A stretch of DNA of 64,000 bases, taken from positions 124,001 to 188,000 of the forward strand of contig VWZL01000010.1 in NCBI GenBank assembly GCA_013396915.1. The letters are read 5' to 3'. Under the pieces are notes generated by a model. That model did not search any database and was not told where the DNA came from. It worked only from the letters and a program-made list of their open reading frames with translations. A program made the translations under genes and the position numbers. This DNA comes from Stercorarius parasiticus. Lineage: Eukaryota > Chordata > Aves > Charadriiformes > Stercorariidae. Of this stretch, positions 1-13,550 are shown piece after piece; position 1 is the stretch's first letter; every line of letters starts with the position of its first letter.

Positions 1-3000
1 GGAGATAACGAACTGAATGAGACGCTGTGCCTAGGTGCCCGTGCGGCTGGGGTTTTATACACGAGAGGGGCAGGATTCGCCCCCTCGCACAGCTTCACAG
101 CCCCTGGGCCCGGTCCTCCTGCTCCCGGTGATGCTGATCGCGGCCCTGAGCGCAACAGGGAGGATTTGCACAGGTCTAATCGCACTGTAGGTGATGATAG
201 TGCTGTTATAATGGCGCATAGACACATGCTTACCGTCACCCTCTCGGTGCCCTGGAAGCTCTTTCTCTGCCGCCCCCTCAGCCGGGCAGACGCTGCTCTC
301 GCCGTCCAGATGTAGAAATGTTTTCGACCAACGGGAACATCCTGCGAAATCCGTGTTTGTTCTCCCAACTTTTTTTTTTTTGCGAGAGGCTGCCAACTGC
401 AAACTTGGATGGGAGCCATTTATTTGTAGCGCAGTCAATCTTCCCTTAAAGAAAACCAGCAGTGAATTAGCTTTTGCATAGTGTTTCAATCAAAGCATTT
501 GATCCTTGTTTCTGCGAGATAATCCTAAGAACTTCTTATTTGGAGAATAGAAGACCGTGATGGATTTAATTCATAAAGGGAAGCAGCCGTAAGGAATGTA
601 AATGTAAGAGGCCGATAAGGCAGGATTTCCTCGTTGCTATGGCAACCCCTGGGTCATGAGCCTGCGAAAATATAAAGTAAATCCTGGAGCTGTGAAGATG
701 ATTATAAAATTTAACTGTCATTCTTCATTTGGAGTTGATGGCAAACATTATTTACTTAAGTTTATCTCCGGGCAGGCGAGGATGCTTTCTTCCTCCCTTA
801 AATTGGCGGCTCGGATCGGGAATGAACGTGTTGTGCGCGTCCCGCGGCGCAGAGCTGTTTGTTATTCCCACTGGGCCATTTGCGCGCTCCCGTCGCCTCG
901 GTGGGGCTCCCGCAGAACGCGGGGCCGTTATCTGCCGTGTCCTTCCCAAAGCCTCCCCGGCGCCGCTCCGCGCGGGGGGATGCTCCCAGCCGGGGGGTGG
1001 CTGGTTCCCCCGCCCCGGGGATGCCCTTTTTCCTGCGTCCTTACCCCCGAAGGCCGGGCGTTGCCTGGCTGGGCGGCGGTGCCGCCTGATGCCGGGTTGT
1101 CCCAGATCCGCCGGCTGCTGCAGAAACGCAGATTAGTTCTGGAAGAGCACGTCCTGCAGCTCTCCTCCAGACGGAAATGGGGAGCTCCCTGCCTTTCGAA
1201 AGTGCTGTCTGTCCATACAGCTAGGTGTCGAGCCTTTCTGGCGTCCTGTAACGAACAACTGTACGTTAGAGCGGTGGTGTGGAGTTTGAGGGCTGCCAGC
1301 CGTGCCCCTCAGCGGTGGCCTCTGGCCGCTCCGGGCCACAGGGAGCAGAGAAGCCGGGCCCAGGCAGGTGCCATTGGCTGGGCTCATCCCCTGCCATAGC
1401 CCGGCGTGCCGTTAGGTTAAACGCAGCGCTTGTAGATCGTTTTTATAAAGATATAGGAAGTTAATTGTCCTCTGTGTAGCATTAACCCTTCCGCTCTTTG
1501 GCTCACTGCCTCATTTCCACCTTCCTTTTAAAGAGGGAGGAAAAACTCTTGCAATTACTTTAAGGATGTTCCAGCTCCGGTGATGGAACGTCTGACCCAA
1601 ATGAAGAGCACTAAAAATCATCCAGAATCTCACTCTGAACTTTTTTTTTTTTAACTGCGTTTGAAAGATTTTTCTATCGCTACTCAGCCTTACTCGAGGT
1701 GATAGAGAGTGAAGTCATTTGATTCAAAGAGTTCACATAAACTAAATGCCTTTTAAGGCTTTTCACTGGTACTGGAGTTAACGCGATGCTATTTTTGAGG
1801 CCGGTCTCACGATTTCAGTTGGGAAACTCTTTCACTTTTGCGGCTTTCATCCTGACGCGTGGCTGGTGCGGGCGAGCCAGCGAGCTCCGGTGAGGAGCGG
1901 AGTTTATAGCCGTCGCTAAAGAGAAAGTGGCTCTTGTGGAAATGGAGCAGAGAATTATTACTGCACTAAGAAAACCGGAATCGATTATTACTTTTCCAAC
2001 GATGGAAGCTTTTTGAAGGTACGTGCCCAAGTGGAAATGGAAGCAACCTGAAGTTCTGCTCAGTGCCCTTTTGGTGCGTGTGTTAGCCCATCAGCCGTGG
2101 GAGCCCAGCACTGCCGGCGTTAGGAAGGGGAGTATCGGTACGACTTAACGTCCTAGGGAGGACCAGGACATCCCAGATGCTGCGTGGGCGAATGCTTGTT
2201 AAGCAGCTCTCTTCAGTGAATATATCCTGGCCAAAAAATGCTCAAATATGAACCGTGTCAACCATATTTTTCTATGTGGAAAAATATGTTGAGGCAGGGG
2301 ACGATACTACTGCAAATGCCTGTGTTTGTGTTCAGAGTCCAGTACAACTTCCCGCAATAACTTACATTCAGAAATTCTTACTTGATACCAAGCTGGTACT
2401 TTTCTCCCTAGAGCGCTCGAGATGTTAGCTTCCCGCTTCGTAACCTCATTTAGCTGGGATAAAAGTAAAGCTGTTATATTTGCATCTACCACACACTTGA
2501 AGTAGCTGACCCAAAATCAGGTTTTTCTATCAGAAAGGAGTTTCAGCTGCATCTGTGCAGGGGTGACTTTAAAGTGTTGGGGGTTTTTTTGCCAGGTTTG
2601 ATTCCTTCCAGACACTTTGCACACACTTAAATGTGAAACAGGTTTTTCCTTTGCCTGTGTTCAGCCGCGACCACCTCGGGACGGGGGTCTGTTTCCATCC
2701 TCAGAGAGAGTCGTTCTGGGGAGGGTGGTGCTGAGCGTGTCCTGGTGCCCGGCGTCTCCTCCACCAGAAAGGCTGATGGTGGGCTTTGTGGGGGCTTCCA
2801 CGGCCGCCCTGGCTGAGGCTGCGTCCCGTGGTGTCCCCCCCCGGAGCGGGGTGTCCCACGGCAGGGGTGCGGGGTGTCCACTGGGCTCCCAAGAACGTGC
2901 CGAGTGGCGGCAGCGCTGCGTTAGCATGCCGTGCCGACGGGATGTGGCTGTGCCCAGAGTCATTCCTGGCTCGCTTTTGGCCTTTGCCATTTTCAAAATC

Positions 3001-6000
3001 TGTAGTCTCTTTGATTTTTATGTGTAATAACCAGAGAAAGCTGCGTCTGGGCATCAGCGCCGCGCGGTTTGCAGCAGATGCTCGCCCGCAGACCTCCCTT
3101 GAGCAGGCGTGGGCGGGCGGTCGTGGTTCTCGGGAAGGTTCGTCAAAAAGCCTGGTCCAAAAGGCGTCCCCGGGACAAAATGTTGTGCTGAAGCTCTGAA
3201 GTGCAAAAGAGAACCGAAACATCTGGGCGTAACGGGTCTGAACGCAAAAGAGCATTTTTGTTCAGTTTCCCATCAGTTCTCCTCAAGCGTTGCGGTGTCT
3301 CCAAACTGACGGGAGATTTAGCCCTACCGCCCTTATTAGCCCTAGTTTAAGACGGAAAATACTTTTTTTTTTGCAAGTGAGAAGACAAAAGCCTTTAGAG
3401 TTAATTAAATCTGTGAAGAAATAAGCCGTGAGCTGAGCAGGTGGCCCCTTCCCGCGGCAGCCGGGACCTGCCAGCGAGCAGGTAGCACCGCGGCCCTCTC
3501 TGAAACGGGGGCCTGGAGCCGTCCGCGGGAGCTGCGCCTGTGCAGCCCGGCTGGAATAGCTGCTGGGACAAAGGCTGACAGGTACGCGCCATTCCCTTCA
3601 TCTGGCACACGCTGTCTGCGGCGCCGCGATGGGAGCTGGCAGCCGCCTGGCAGTGGTGGGCGGCGAACAAAGGCTGTTCTCAGAAATATTTTCCAGACAG
3701 AGTTAGAATTAGAAGCACGGAGCCGGTACAAAATAACGGCGATAAAGATAGGGATGGAGGGAGTTGCTGGAAATACACAACTGAACCAAAACTCGTAAAA
3801 TTAGACTTTTTCTCTTCTTGTGCTGAGTTTTCAGGTGTTGCTTTCTCCTTTTTGCGGGGCGCGGATCGCTTGTGATCTGCTTCGCCTGCCTGTTGTTGAC
3901 ACCGCGGCAGGGATGAATAATTCATGAGCACGCGGAAGGGAATTAGCTCTCGAGATGAGGTTGCGGGTTGAGTCGGGAGAGGAGATTTTGCTGGTCGGTA
4001 CGCGGGATGCTCACCTCCGACCGAAGCCTTTGACTCATCCTCGGCTCGCCTCCGAAGGCTGGGGGTGGAGAGGGGGGTAGTCATCTGCCAGATCTCCTTC
4101 GAGAGCTCGCAGAACTTGATGGGAACGCATCCCACAGCCCCCTACGCGCTGCCTTCAGCTTTCATCTCCCGGCTCATAACGGCTTGGTGGTGTTGGTCCT
4201 GAGAGCTCCGCAGAGCCCACTCACCGCCCGCCGCTGCCAGGAGAATCCAGGGAAGGCTGCTACTAGTTCCCCATTTTTGGCAGTAGGAGCAATATGGGAT
4301 ATTTTTACAAAATGTGCTTGTCGGCAGAGCCGGGGGAGACACAATCTGCCGGTCAGCGCTGTTTCGCACGTTGCTTTCTCTGCTGGTTTTGAATCTATCA
4401 CCTTGTTTTTCTTGTATTAAGCACTTGCTGGAGAGGGAAGCAGCCAGAAGTGATCGTGGATGCCCAGGGCTCTGTTACATCCACCTCTAAAGGGATCCAG
4501 GCAACCCTTTTGTGCCATCCTGGTCCTTACCATGGAAGGGAACGTTTGTCTAGCGGCCCTTCCATTCCTGCCGGTGGTGGTGGGTGGTCTGGCTGTGCCC
4601 CCTCGCTCTCCGCAGACCCTCCAGCGGGGGATGCCCAAGGGAGGGCAGCGGTAGAGCCGGAGCGGGATGCCCAGAGAAGCACGTGCATTGATTGGAACGC
4701 TCTGTTTGTTGGAATACTTGGGAACTTCTTACTCTCGTTACTGCAGCACTTGTGTTGTCATAGCGGGGACCCGGCAGAAGGGCTGTCAGGTGGCTCGAGC
4801 GAGCCGCCGGCTCCTGTGGCTCTCTGGAAGGTTCACATTATAAAATGTAAGCTGAGGGACTCTTGCTGGAGTTTTACATGGTAGAGAGGATCTGACTTAG
4901 CTCCCGGGAAGCCAATTGACCTCGTGGCTAATAGTCAAATCCCGTTGTCACGCTTGTGGCAGTCATCAGAAGGCAGCAGCCCCGCGTGCTGCTCCTGCAA
5001 CGCCGGATAAATTGGCAAATCATACCGGCATTAGTCGCGTGATGACAGACCATGTCAGAGAGGGGGAAAGCATGCATAATGTTCAGAAGAGACCTGCGAG
5101 AGCAGACGGGGCAGCGTGACAGTTATTCTTCACTTTGGTCTCCCTTACGAGCGTGCCGGATGACGAGCTGAAGCCTGGCTTTGGGGACTCCCCAGTGCCC
5201 AGCCTGGTGGGCTGGGTACCAGCCTGCTGCCGGGGACAGGTGTGCCAGGGGACGGTGAGGGGCGTCCCGTCCCTCGGGGGGATCATCTCCGTGCCAAAGG
5301 ATGGTTTCTAGGACGGCGTGAGCTCCTTTTCAGGCCAACATGTCACGCGGGAGAAATTGCGGGGCAGGGTGGAGACGCGCGAGTGTTTCTGGCCAAAATG
5401 AAGTTGGGCGGCAACTGGGTGTGGGTGGAATCCCATGCTGACATTTCAGATACCTTCAGCTAAAATAAGAGGTAATTGCGAAGCAGCAGTGGTAAATGTC
5501 GTCTGTTCTGCTCCTGCGAAAGAGATGAAGCAGTGCAAACAAGTGGGCAAAGATCACACAGCCAATAAAGATCTTTATGAGTAAGCACAGAAGTAGAAGA
5601 TCAACCTATATTCCTATTGCCAACTTTTCTAGCTGCCAAAATGGAACGATTATGTTAAACACGTAGCTTTCCAGGCAAATGGCGTTAAGCCCGTTTGCGG
5701 GTGTACTATATCGTAGGAGGCGATAACTCTGTTCCTTTGCCTCCTTGGGTGGGAACGCAGGTTAGCACCCCCCGCTAAAGGGACTCTTTTTTGGGGTGCT
5801 TCTGCTTGGGGTTCTGCAGCCTGGAGTGGTTGCGATGGACTGGGTTGCAGGAAGGCTGCGATCTACCCCAAGGACTCCACAGATTACTCTGGTCTCCAGG
5901 TGGTGCTCAGCTCCGCTTCTACGTATTCTCCAGTTTCACTCCGGTTTTGATTTGGGTTTTTTGTAGATGTTGAGAAACTGAAAGGTCTTGTTCTCACTGG

Positions 6001-9000
6001 GAAGTTTCCTTGCTTTGTATTGTCTTCATAGATAGCAGGTACCACGAAAAATTCCCAGGCCGAGAAGCCCATATCATCCTGATAACACTTTTAAAAAGCA
6101 CGACATGGGGATTGTAGCGGGATGCGGGACTCCTGTGCTCATAGGCAGAAAAGCGCGCGTTTGTGCTAAAGCGCCCTCCTGTTTGCCCACCCTGTATTAA
6201 ACCTCTGGGTGGTTAATGGTCAGGTTTGTGGCCAAAAAATCTTTGTGCGTCTGCATTTTTCATTGCAGTTTGGCTTTTTTCTGCGTGCCCCGGGCTTGCG
6301 GGGCACAAGAGCCTCAGCGATAGCAAAACGGCTTGTGGAAGCGTTAGGGGGACTGCTGAGACGCGTGTCATGGTGGTACCAAGCCTGTGTTTAATTTATG
6401 GGAAAGAAGGGAGGTTAACACATGAGAGGCAGAGATCCGCTGTTCTCTTTGTAAGTGAAAGGTCATGTTACTGAGCACCGCAGGGTGGATTTGTGAAAAA
6501 CGAGCTCCTGTTTGCGAGGAATTAGAATGAGTCTCTGATTTTTTTTTTTTCCCCACTTTTGACCTTTAAAGATGCTGCTCTGAGATTGATAAGCAGGCTG
6601 ATGCTTTTAGCAACCCAATCCAAAATTTCCTTCTCGTCGAAAGACTATCTTTCAAGCGCCGTGGGCGTTGCTCCCAGCAAACATTCCTTTCTGGAACCCC
6701 CTCTGGGGAGAGGTGTGCAAGGGTGGGATCGTAGCTGACAAACACAAGGAGAAGTCACATTTGTTTCAAATGAATAAAAAGGTAAATGTCCTGTGGTCTG
6801 GAGCCTCAGCCTAAGGGCTTTCCGTACCTTCTTTTTTTCTTGAAATTCGACTTTTTTTCATTTCGTTGCAAGGCTTGAAGTGCTCCTGCCCGGTGGGACG
6901 GTAGAGGAAGCTCGGGGAGGTTGGCTTTGCGCCCTGGGCCAGGGGATGCTCTTTTCCCTCCTGTGCCGCGGACGGGGTGCGTTTTGGGGCTGGTGAGAGG
7001 CCGATCGGGGAGCCCGTGCCGGTTGCCGGTGGCACGCCGTGCGCGTGGATGCTGGTGCGCGAGCAGTTCTCTCGCCACGGTTCTGAGACCGTTTTCTCAC
7101 CTGTTGCTCTGTTTCTCAGCCTTCATGTTTGTACTTGTGCAAAACCGTTTTAGGTGAAGACGCCGAGTTTCTTTCCGGTTCCTGTAGGGATTATGAAGCA
7201 GCAGAGACAGTGTGCAGAAATCTGAAAATGGTAAAAACGCATTTGGAGGTCAATGTTCGGAGCGGTACCTTTAGCTAAATGGTGCGCTGTGGTCTGATCC
7301 ATCACAGTGACGTGACAAGGCACGAGCGTATGCGTCGTCTGTACTTCTCCTTGAGGAGAAGGCGAGACACAGATAAGGCACGTGGCCTCACCTGCAGAAA
7401 GCTGCTGCTCAGAACCTGTTGCCCGGCAGAGCGCGGTGGCGGTCGCGCTCGGTGTTTCACAGAATTCCTGTGTGATTCCTCGCGGGAGCGCGATGCTGCG
7501 GCAGCACGATGCCGGCGCGATGGAAATCTCTTTGGGCCAGCCAAGCTCCCTGGGTTGGAGCCAGACAGCTGGGTTTGGGGTTTTCATGGCGTTCTTCAGT
7601 AGCGCTAGGAGACCTCGTAAAGCAGCTTCTCCGGGGTTATTGTGCCCAGAACCACATTCCCAACCAATTACAGAGCTGGGCTTCATCGGTAATGAGCCCT
7701 CGCTTCGGGAAGGGACGGCAGGAAGACAAAAGCAGAACTTTCAATGAAAGCTGCGAAACCTTCCACCGTGAATAGATGCGGGCTTGTTAATTGGGATCGC
7801 CATTGGAAACGTTCCCCCGAGCGCTGGTGGTGTGTCCCCAGCTCCGGCACGGGGGGAGAGGGCTGTTTGCAAGGGGAAGCGGCTGAAAAGCAGCGGCTCT
7901 TTTGGATTTTGCCGTTAATGATTTTTGGCGATGGTGATGAGGCAGGATTGAGCATTTTCCAGACCAGAAAAGTACGCCAAGTTGCTTTCTCAATTGGGCG
8001 AGTCTCGTCAGAGCAAAAAGATCAGAGAGTCCCTTGGAAGAGGGTTTGCTTTCTCTGCCTTCCCCGCCGTCCTCGTTAGCTGTGACGTGGGAGACGGAGG
8101 AGCTGCTCCGGCCGGGCTCTTGGCTCCCGCTCGCCCCCGGCTTGGCTAAGGAGTGGAGGCTGGACGCTGGCGATGGGCACGGGGTCACGTAGGCTGGTGG
8201 CCGTCCTCTGTCCTCATGGCAAAGGTCCCGCTCAGCTTCTCGCTGTGCACGAAACCAGCAGCTCTCCACCCTGCCAGGAGGTGTTGGGACGGGGCTCTCC
8301 AGGAGCCATGCCGTGGATGCTGCTCGCGGCGGGAGCCCGGTCCCGAAGCACCAAAAACTCCTTGTTTCGAATCGGTCGGGACCAGCTGGGAACGTCTCGC
8401 GGCTCAGAGTAACATGGGAGCTTTGCACATGGGTTCCTGGGTCACACTGCCCTTCACAAAGAGTCCCAAGGACAACGCTGGTGTGGAGTGTGGCCGGTGC
8501 CGTAGTGAAAGGCTTCCAGATGAGAAAGTGTATTAAAATCTGTAAATGAACGCCCCGCCCTGTGTATAGCTACTGATGACCTGGGGTTTGTACTCGGGGA
8601 TTTTAAAGCTTGCTGCTTCTGAACGTTTTCTTTAGAGGTCGGTAGGTACCAAACAAGAAGTGAAGTTTGAATAACAATCTCGCTGGCTTGTGCGGTTAAT
8701 TATTGCCAGGTCTGCTCAGAGTCGGGCATCCTTGTGTCTACGTGGGTAACTGGCCTATCAGCGTAGGTTTCGCTGATGTTTCCTTAGAAAACAAACCGAA
8801 AACCGCGCTAAGCCAGCATGAAAACCTCGTCGCGCTGGGGTTTTGAGTCAGACGAGAGGTACAGGGTATGCTGGGGACCAGTCTGAAGTGCGGCAGCAGC
8901 CCTGTGCCCGTACCATCGTCGTGTGTCCCCGTAGCTGTGCAGGCGCTGCAAGTTTGGGGTGACGGAATGCAAACTGGCCATCGCCCATCGCAGCGTCTGG

Positions 9001-12000
9001 GCTGAGGTCTGGGGGGATGAGTGTTTCCCGTCCTGAAAACCGGCACTCACAAAGGTCCGGTCGTTGCCGAGCAGGCGGTGGGGAAGGAGCCACTGAGCCA
9101 CTGGGCTCCCGATGCTGTGCCAGGCACCCATCGGATGCCCCAGCCCGTGCGTCAGCTCTACCGCCCGGCTGCTGAATGACAAGGTTAATTCTTTATATCG
9201 CATTTCAGATTGAAACAAAGAGTGTGGCACCTGAATTTCCTTCTTTCCCAATTCCCAACCCCCGTTTGATGACGCTATTGCTTCTTTGGGCGTTGACTTC
9301 ACTCTGTCCGTTGTGCTCTGCGCTATCTGCGTGTCCTCGGCGTGCTCTGTGCTCTCCAGCCCTTCCCTTTGTGCAGCAAGGTTTGCTGATGAGCAGAATG
9401 TAATTTGGGTTTTTTTAGGAAATTATAGGAAACAGCAGACCTGTAAAACGTTATGATTTATGATGGTTCGTTTGGTTCTCGTAACACAACGCAACCTGAA
9501 GAGCCCTCCATGTGTGTAAGGCGTATGGTGTTTGCATCAAAGTGTTTTTCCACAAAACCTGAGTGTTTTATCCCAGCCACGGCGCGTAAGAGATGCCTTT
9601 CGCGGGATGGTTGCTCCAGGGCGCTGTCTGCGAAGCAGCCGCGCCGAGGCGAGAGGAGCCGGGCTCCCCCCGTGCACTTGTTGGGGGGAGGCTGGTGCCA
9701 CTGGGCCTGGGGGAGGTACGGACGCGACGTCGGAGATGGAACCTCACGAGGATGGAGGGATTTATGATACCTGCAAACTGGTGTAACTCTTCCAGCCAAC
9801 AGCTCACCCGCCTTACTGACAGTATTTCAGTGATGTGCAGCCCTGGCGGGATTAAAAAAAAACCCACCACAAAACAAAGGCACCTTCAGCATGGAAGCCA
9901 CCCCAGCGGCATTTCAGCAAAAGCTGTTTTAAAGTTTATAAACTGGTTTAAAAAGCCAGATTGAACCAGACTGCCATTTCAGTGACTCGCTGTAGAAATG
10001 CCCGGGGTGGATGGGACCGTCGTAGCTCCGAGATGTGGTGCATCGCACGGATCGTTGACAGCAGCGTTACGGAAAGGTCGGGGTTTATGGGTTTTAAGGA
10101 CGAGTGCTTTTGACAGAGCCTACTGTACCTTACAGGAGTTTATAGAAAGTGGTTTTAAGTGCAAGTGAATAAGGGGGGGGACTTCTCTTGCTCTCAGATG
10201 CAAGTGCAGCTCCTGAGTGAAACAGTGAAGTGCTGAAAATCCAAACTCTCACAGCTGCGCTGCTGAGCTCTTCATTGGAGAGTGCCTTCTTTGAAAATGA
10301 GCCTTGTCTTCAGGTATCCTGCCCTTCATGTGCTGAGCGCGAGAGGGCCAGTCTTACACTTCCCTGAAAGTTGCCAAAAATAAGCAGACCTCTTCAAACT
10401 GTGGGGCTTTGAGAAAAGAATGGTGAAGAACGTGTATAATTTAAATCGTTCTTTCAAGAAATGCTAAGCGAACGTCTGGTAGATTTTCAGCTGCTGCTGG
10501 CAACATCTGTAGAAGGTCTCGTGTCTCTGGCGTGACACGTGAGTGGAGGACGGCAGCGGGCTCGCCTTTGATGAGCGGAGCAGAAGGATGCGCTGCGAGG
10601 GGGTGTGATGTTGGAATACCATTGCTGGGTTTGCCGTGGCCCGGGCTGGAAATGCGGGGTTGGGACGTGAGTGAGCAGCGGTCCCTCCAGCCGAGCATCC
10701 CTCCCTGCTCCCCCCACGGGGCTCCCCAAGAGTGTCTCAAAGAGCTGATCCACGGCACCAGCTGGCTTTGGGTGGCACCAAGCGCATACTCGTGTCTTGT
10801 CGCGTCGAGGGACATTGTCACTAATCGCCACAATCATCTAATCCTGGCTTGAAGAAGTAAACCCCACTGTGGAGCCAGGCATGGCAGAAGCTGCAGGCTT
10901 TTCGAGGTTGCTTTGTAATCCCGGCCACATTGGTGCTGCGTGCGGGGAAGGAGAGGCTTTATTTAATTCTAATAACGGTAGAGATAATGTTGGCTTTGTG
11001 ATAGTCCCGGGCACAGCTGCTCTGTAATATCCACGGCGGCACGCGATATGAATGGCTAGCAAGGTATCAAGCCTCTAGGATGTTTTCCTTGCGTTTCAGT
11101 GCCTGAATGGATTGCATTGGTTTATTGGAATAGCTCTGACTTTCTGCTCGCAGTAATTAATTCCCTGTTCCGGGCTGGGGGGAAGGTTGGTTATAATTTC
11201 CTGCATTCTTTTATCGTAAGGCCAAAGGAGAAGCTCCGAATAGCGAACAGATAGAAGCGCTGCATGCATGCATTCTAAATTCAGTTTCAAGCAGTTAAGA
11301 AGATAGATTTTTAGTGAAGTGGTCTCTGTGTTTGCACACAATTTTAAACCAAGGTGACCCGGAGGGCCGGTGCTGGGATGTCGCGTCCGTTTCCGAGATC
11401 ACGGGCTGTACTTCCAGCTGCCTGCGGATGAAGTTGGTACCCCCCTCCTTTTTAGGGGCAGGAGTTTAATCTACTTGTAGCTTTCCTGCTGCAGAGTGGG
11501 CAGGAGGAGGATCGTTGGGAGGGAGTTACCAATTTATACCCACCAAACCCTTCTCATCTCTGAAGCTTGGTCTTTGAGCGTAGAAACGTGGAGCACACGA
11601 AGCTCCTGCGGCCCTCCCTGCCTGCACCCTGCTTTGGGACATCCCTGCCCAGGGCCTCCCACAAGCTTGGCATCCCGTGGAAACGCTGCCGTAAGAGAGG
11701 GGGAGAACTCGCTTGAGAACCAGAAACTGGGGCAAGAATGAGTTTTTTGGCCATTCTCACTGATTTTTGGTTTTTTTCCTGAAGATGGCAAGCACCTTGC
11801 AGCTCTCGCTGTTCCCAGGTCCTCTCTAGTAACCCTTCTGCTTCATGGCCGTTGCGATCCGCAGGATGCATTCCCATCGGAAACAGGGTTGGCTAAAGAC
11901 AAGGCAGCGTGGGCAAATGCGTAAGCAAAATGGCTGGGGTAGTAATTGCTGGAATCCTGACAAAAGCCTGATTTTATGCCAGTGTTTGGGATTCCCCATA

Positions 12001-12258
12001 AGGGCTGCGGTTTCCCGTCGCTGCCGGCTTGTTCCACCCGAGCATCGTGGCAGCCCGGTGCCGGGGGCAACGTGGGGTCTTTCAGGAAAGGTGCAAACGC
12101 GAAGCGGGAAGAAACGCAGGTAGCGAAGGCGCTGCCTGACGCTGCGGCCCTGCCGGCTCCCCGCAGCCCGCGGTGCCCGTTGCCTTGCCAACACGGTGCG
12201 GAGGAGACGATGGAGCGAGGAGACGCCGCTGCTGCAGAGCTGCAGTGCCGGGCGCGGG
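1..12258 (+). other. CADM1: CADM1 intron 1, 5' visible part
   Basis: Non-coding. This is the upstream portion of the large first intron; the signal-peptide exon is not in the window. I see no exon with splice sites and a CADM-like reading frame. The stretch alternates moderately AT-rich sequence with CpG-rich patches (roughly 780-1110, 2650-2960, 8060-8340, 12130-12260), which keep long chance frames open on both strands. A CpG-rich patch could be an intragenic CpG island or enhancer, but nothing in the bases proves that. No CR1 tail was recognised here. Assignment to intron 1 follows from the first exon in the window encoding the residues that immediately follow the signal peptide in mammalian CADM1. 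Confidence 0.85.
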
Positions 12259-12338
12259 GGGGAGGAGGAGGAGGAGGAGNGTTGAGTCAGAAGGGGGGGA
12301 GGAGGAGGAGGAGGAGGAGGAGGAGGAGGAGGAGGAGA
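12259..12338 (+). repeat. (GGA)n purine simple repeat with an unresolved base
   Basis: Two blocks of GGA/GAG triplets, about 12259-12279 and 12293-12338, are separated by a short non-repeat insert (GTTGAGTCAG and flanks). The single 'n' of the window sits at 12280, at the end of the first block. Pure homopurine tracts of this type can form triplex (H-DNA) structures and are hard to sequence and assemble, which fits the ambiguous base. True length is uncertain; the array may be collapsed. It is intronic, so the open frames running through it encoding poly-Glu or poly-Ser are artefacts. Confidence 0.9.
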
Positions 12339-13485
12339 GCCTCCCCCCACCTACAGACACGCATCCACACCAGGGCAGAAAGGGGGCATTAATAAATACT
12401 TGCCAAACATTCAGCATCCTCTCCCAGCTACTTCTGAAATCGTACAACAGCACAACGTTTTAACGATGGGAGATGATGAAACATCGGTTTCAGATCTGGG
12501 GTGGTTTTTTGCCTTTTCTTCTGTCTGAAGCCTCAAAGTCAGGGAGCTCGACATGGTTTACGGCCAGCTGGGTGCCTGCGGTCCTTATTGATGGAGCCGA
12601 TACCTGCTGGTGTTTACCGTGTGAATATCAAGGAGGAGCAGTAAATTGAAAATTGCTTCTAATGGGCTCCGTTTGCATGTCTTAATGCTCCTCGGGAGAA
12701 AACAAGAAATGTTGAGCTTTTTGAACTAGAACAGGCACAGCAGTATCTGGTAACGCGCGTTGCTTGTGTTTTCCGTTCTTTACGGCTCGCGCTGCTCCGT
12801 GGCAGCTCGAGCTCCCCCTTCCCCAGCCAGCAGGTCCCAAAGTGTCGTCGTCGGGTGGTTTGTCCCCGCTGCGGTGAGGTGGGCAGGGGGAGCCCGGCCG
12901 GGGCTGGGGGTTCCGGTCCTGCCCCCGGGTCCCCCCGCGGCCTCGCCGCGCTCACACGGCGCCCGTCCTGCGCGGCGCAGCATCAGCGTTTCAGTCAAAA
13001 AAGCTGGAGATGGGAAGCGCGGAGGCTTTTGGTGCTGCGGTTATGCCTGGGAGCGTGCCGCTGCAGACAGCAGCGAGTCGAAGGCACTCGCTGTAGCTGT
13101 CTCGTTCTTTCTTCAGGCAGTGTTTTGATAAATGTTGATGAGTTTAACTGTAAAACTAAATGACATTTATAGCACGATGTATGCTTTACCCATTGCTTAA
13201 TTATATCTAATGGTGTTGCATGTAAAGGCATTTACCATTTTACTTTTGTTTAAAACGACAGTCTAAACCTCAAGGCCTGTGGGTTTTTCTACAAAGACTT
13301 AATTAAAAGCTAAACACAATCCATTTTTAAAAAGCAGCTGCAACTTTAAGAAATCTGTGATAAAATTTACCAAGTGCTTGATCAGGGAGGAGCGCTTGGA
13401 ACACGGAGGTGGCGGGTGCTGAGGCTCGGCCGGGTTGGAGAGACGGGCAAGTGGCCAGCGTGGACCTTTCCTCGGTTGCCCCTCC

Positions 13486-13550
13486 TGTCCCTGCCTCAGT
13501 GTCCCCCGCTGTCCCCCAGTCCCCCCCTGGTGTCCCCATGGTGTCCCCAG
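13486..13550 (+). repeat. GTCCC(C)-type pyrimidine-rich low-complexity tract
   Basis: The motif GTCCC or GTCCCC recurs about seven times in 65 bases with variable spacers, ending in TGGTGTCCCCATGGTGTCCC. It looks like a degenerate minisatellite seed inside intron 1. On the opposite strand it is G-rich. No function is evident. Confidence 0.6.

Noticed and set aside
656..1399. 247-codon plus-strand open frame
   Set aside because: Lies in CpG-rich sequence with few stops, overlaps open frames in other frames, and shows no domain. Composition effect.
12130..12260. GC-rich sequence considered as CADM1 exon 1 or an alternative first exon
   Set aside because: No signal-peptide-like frame leading to a phase-1 donor that would join exon 2.
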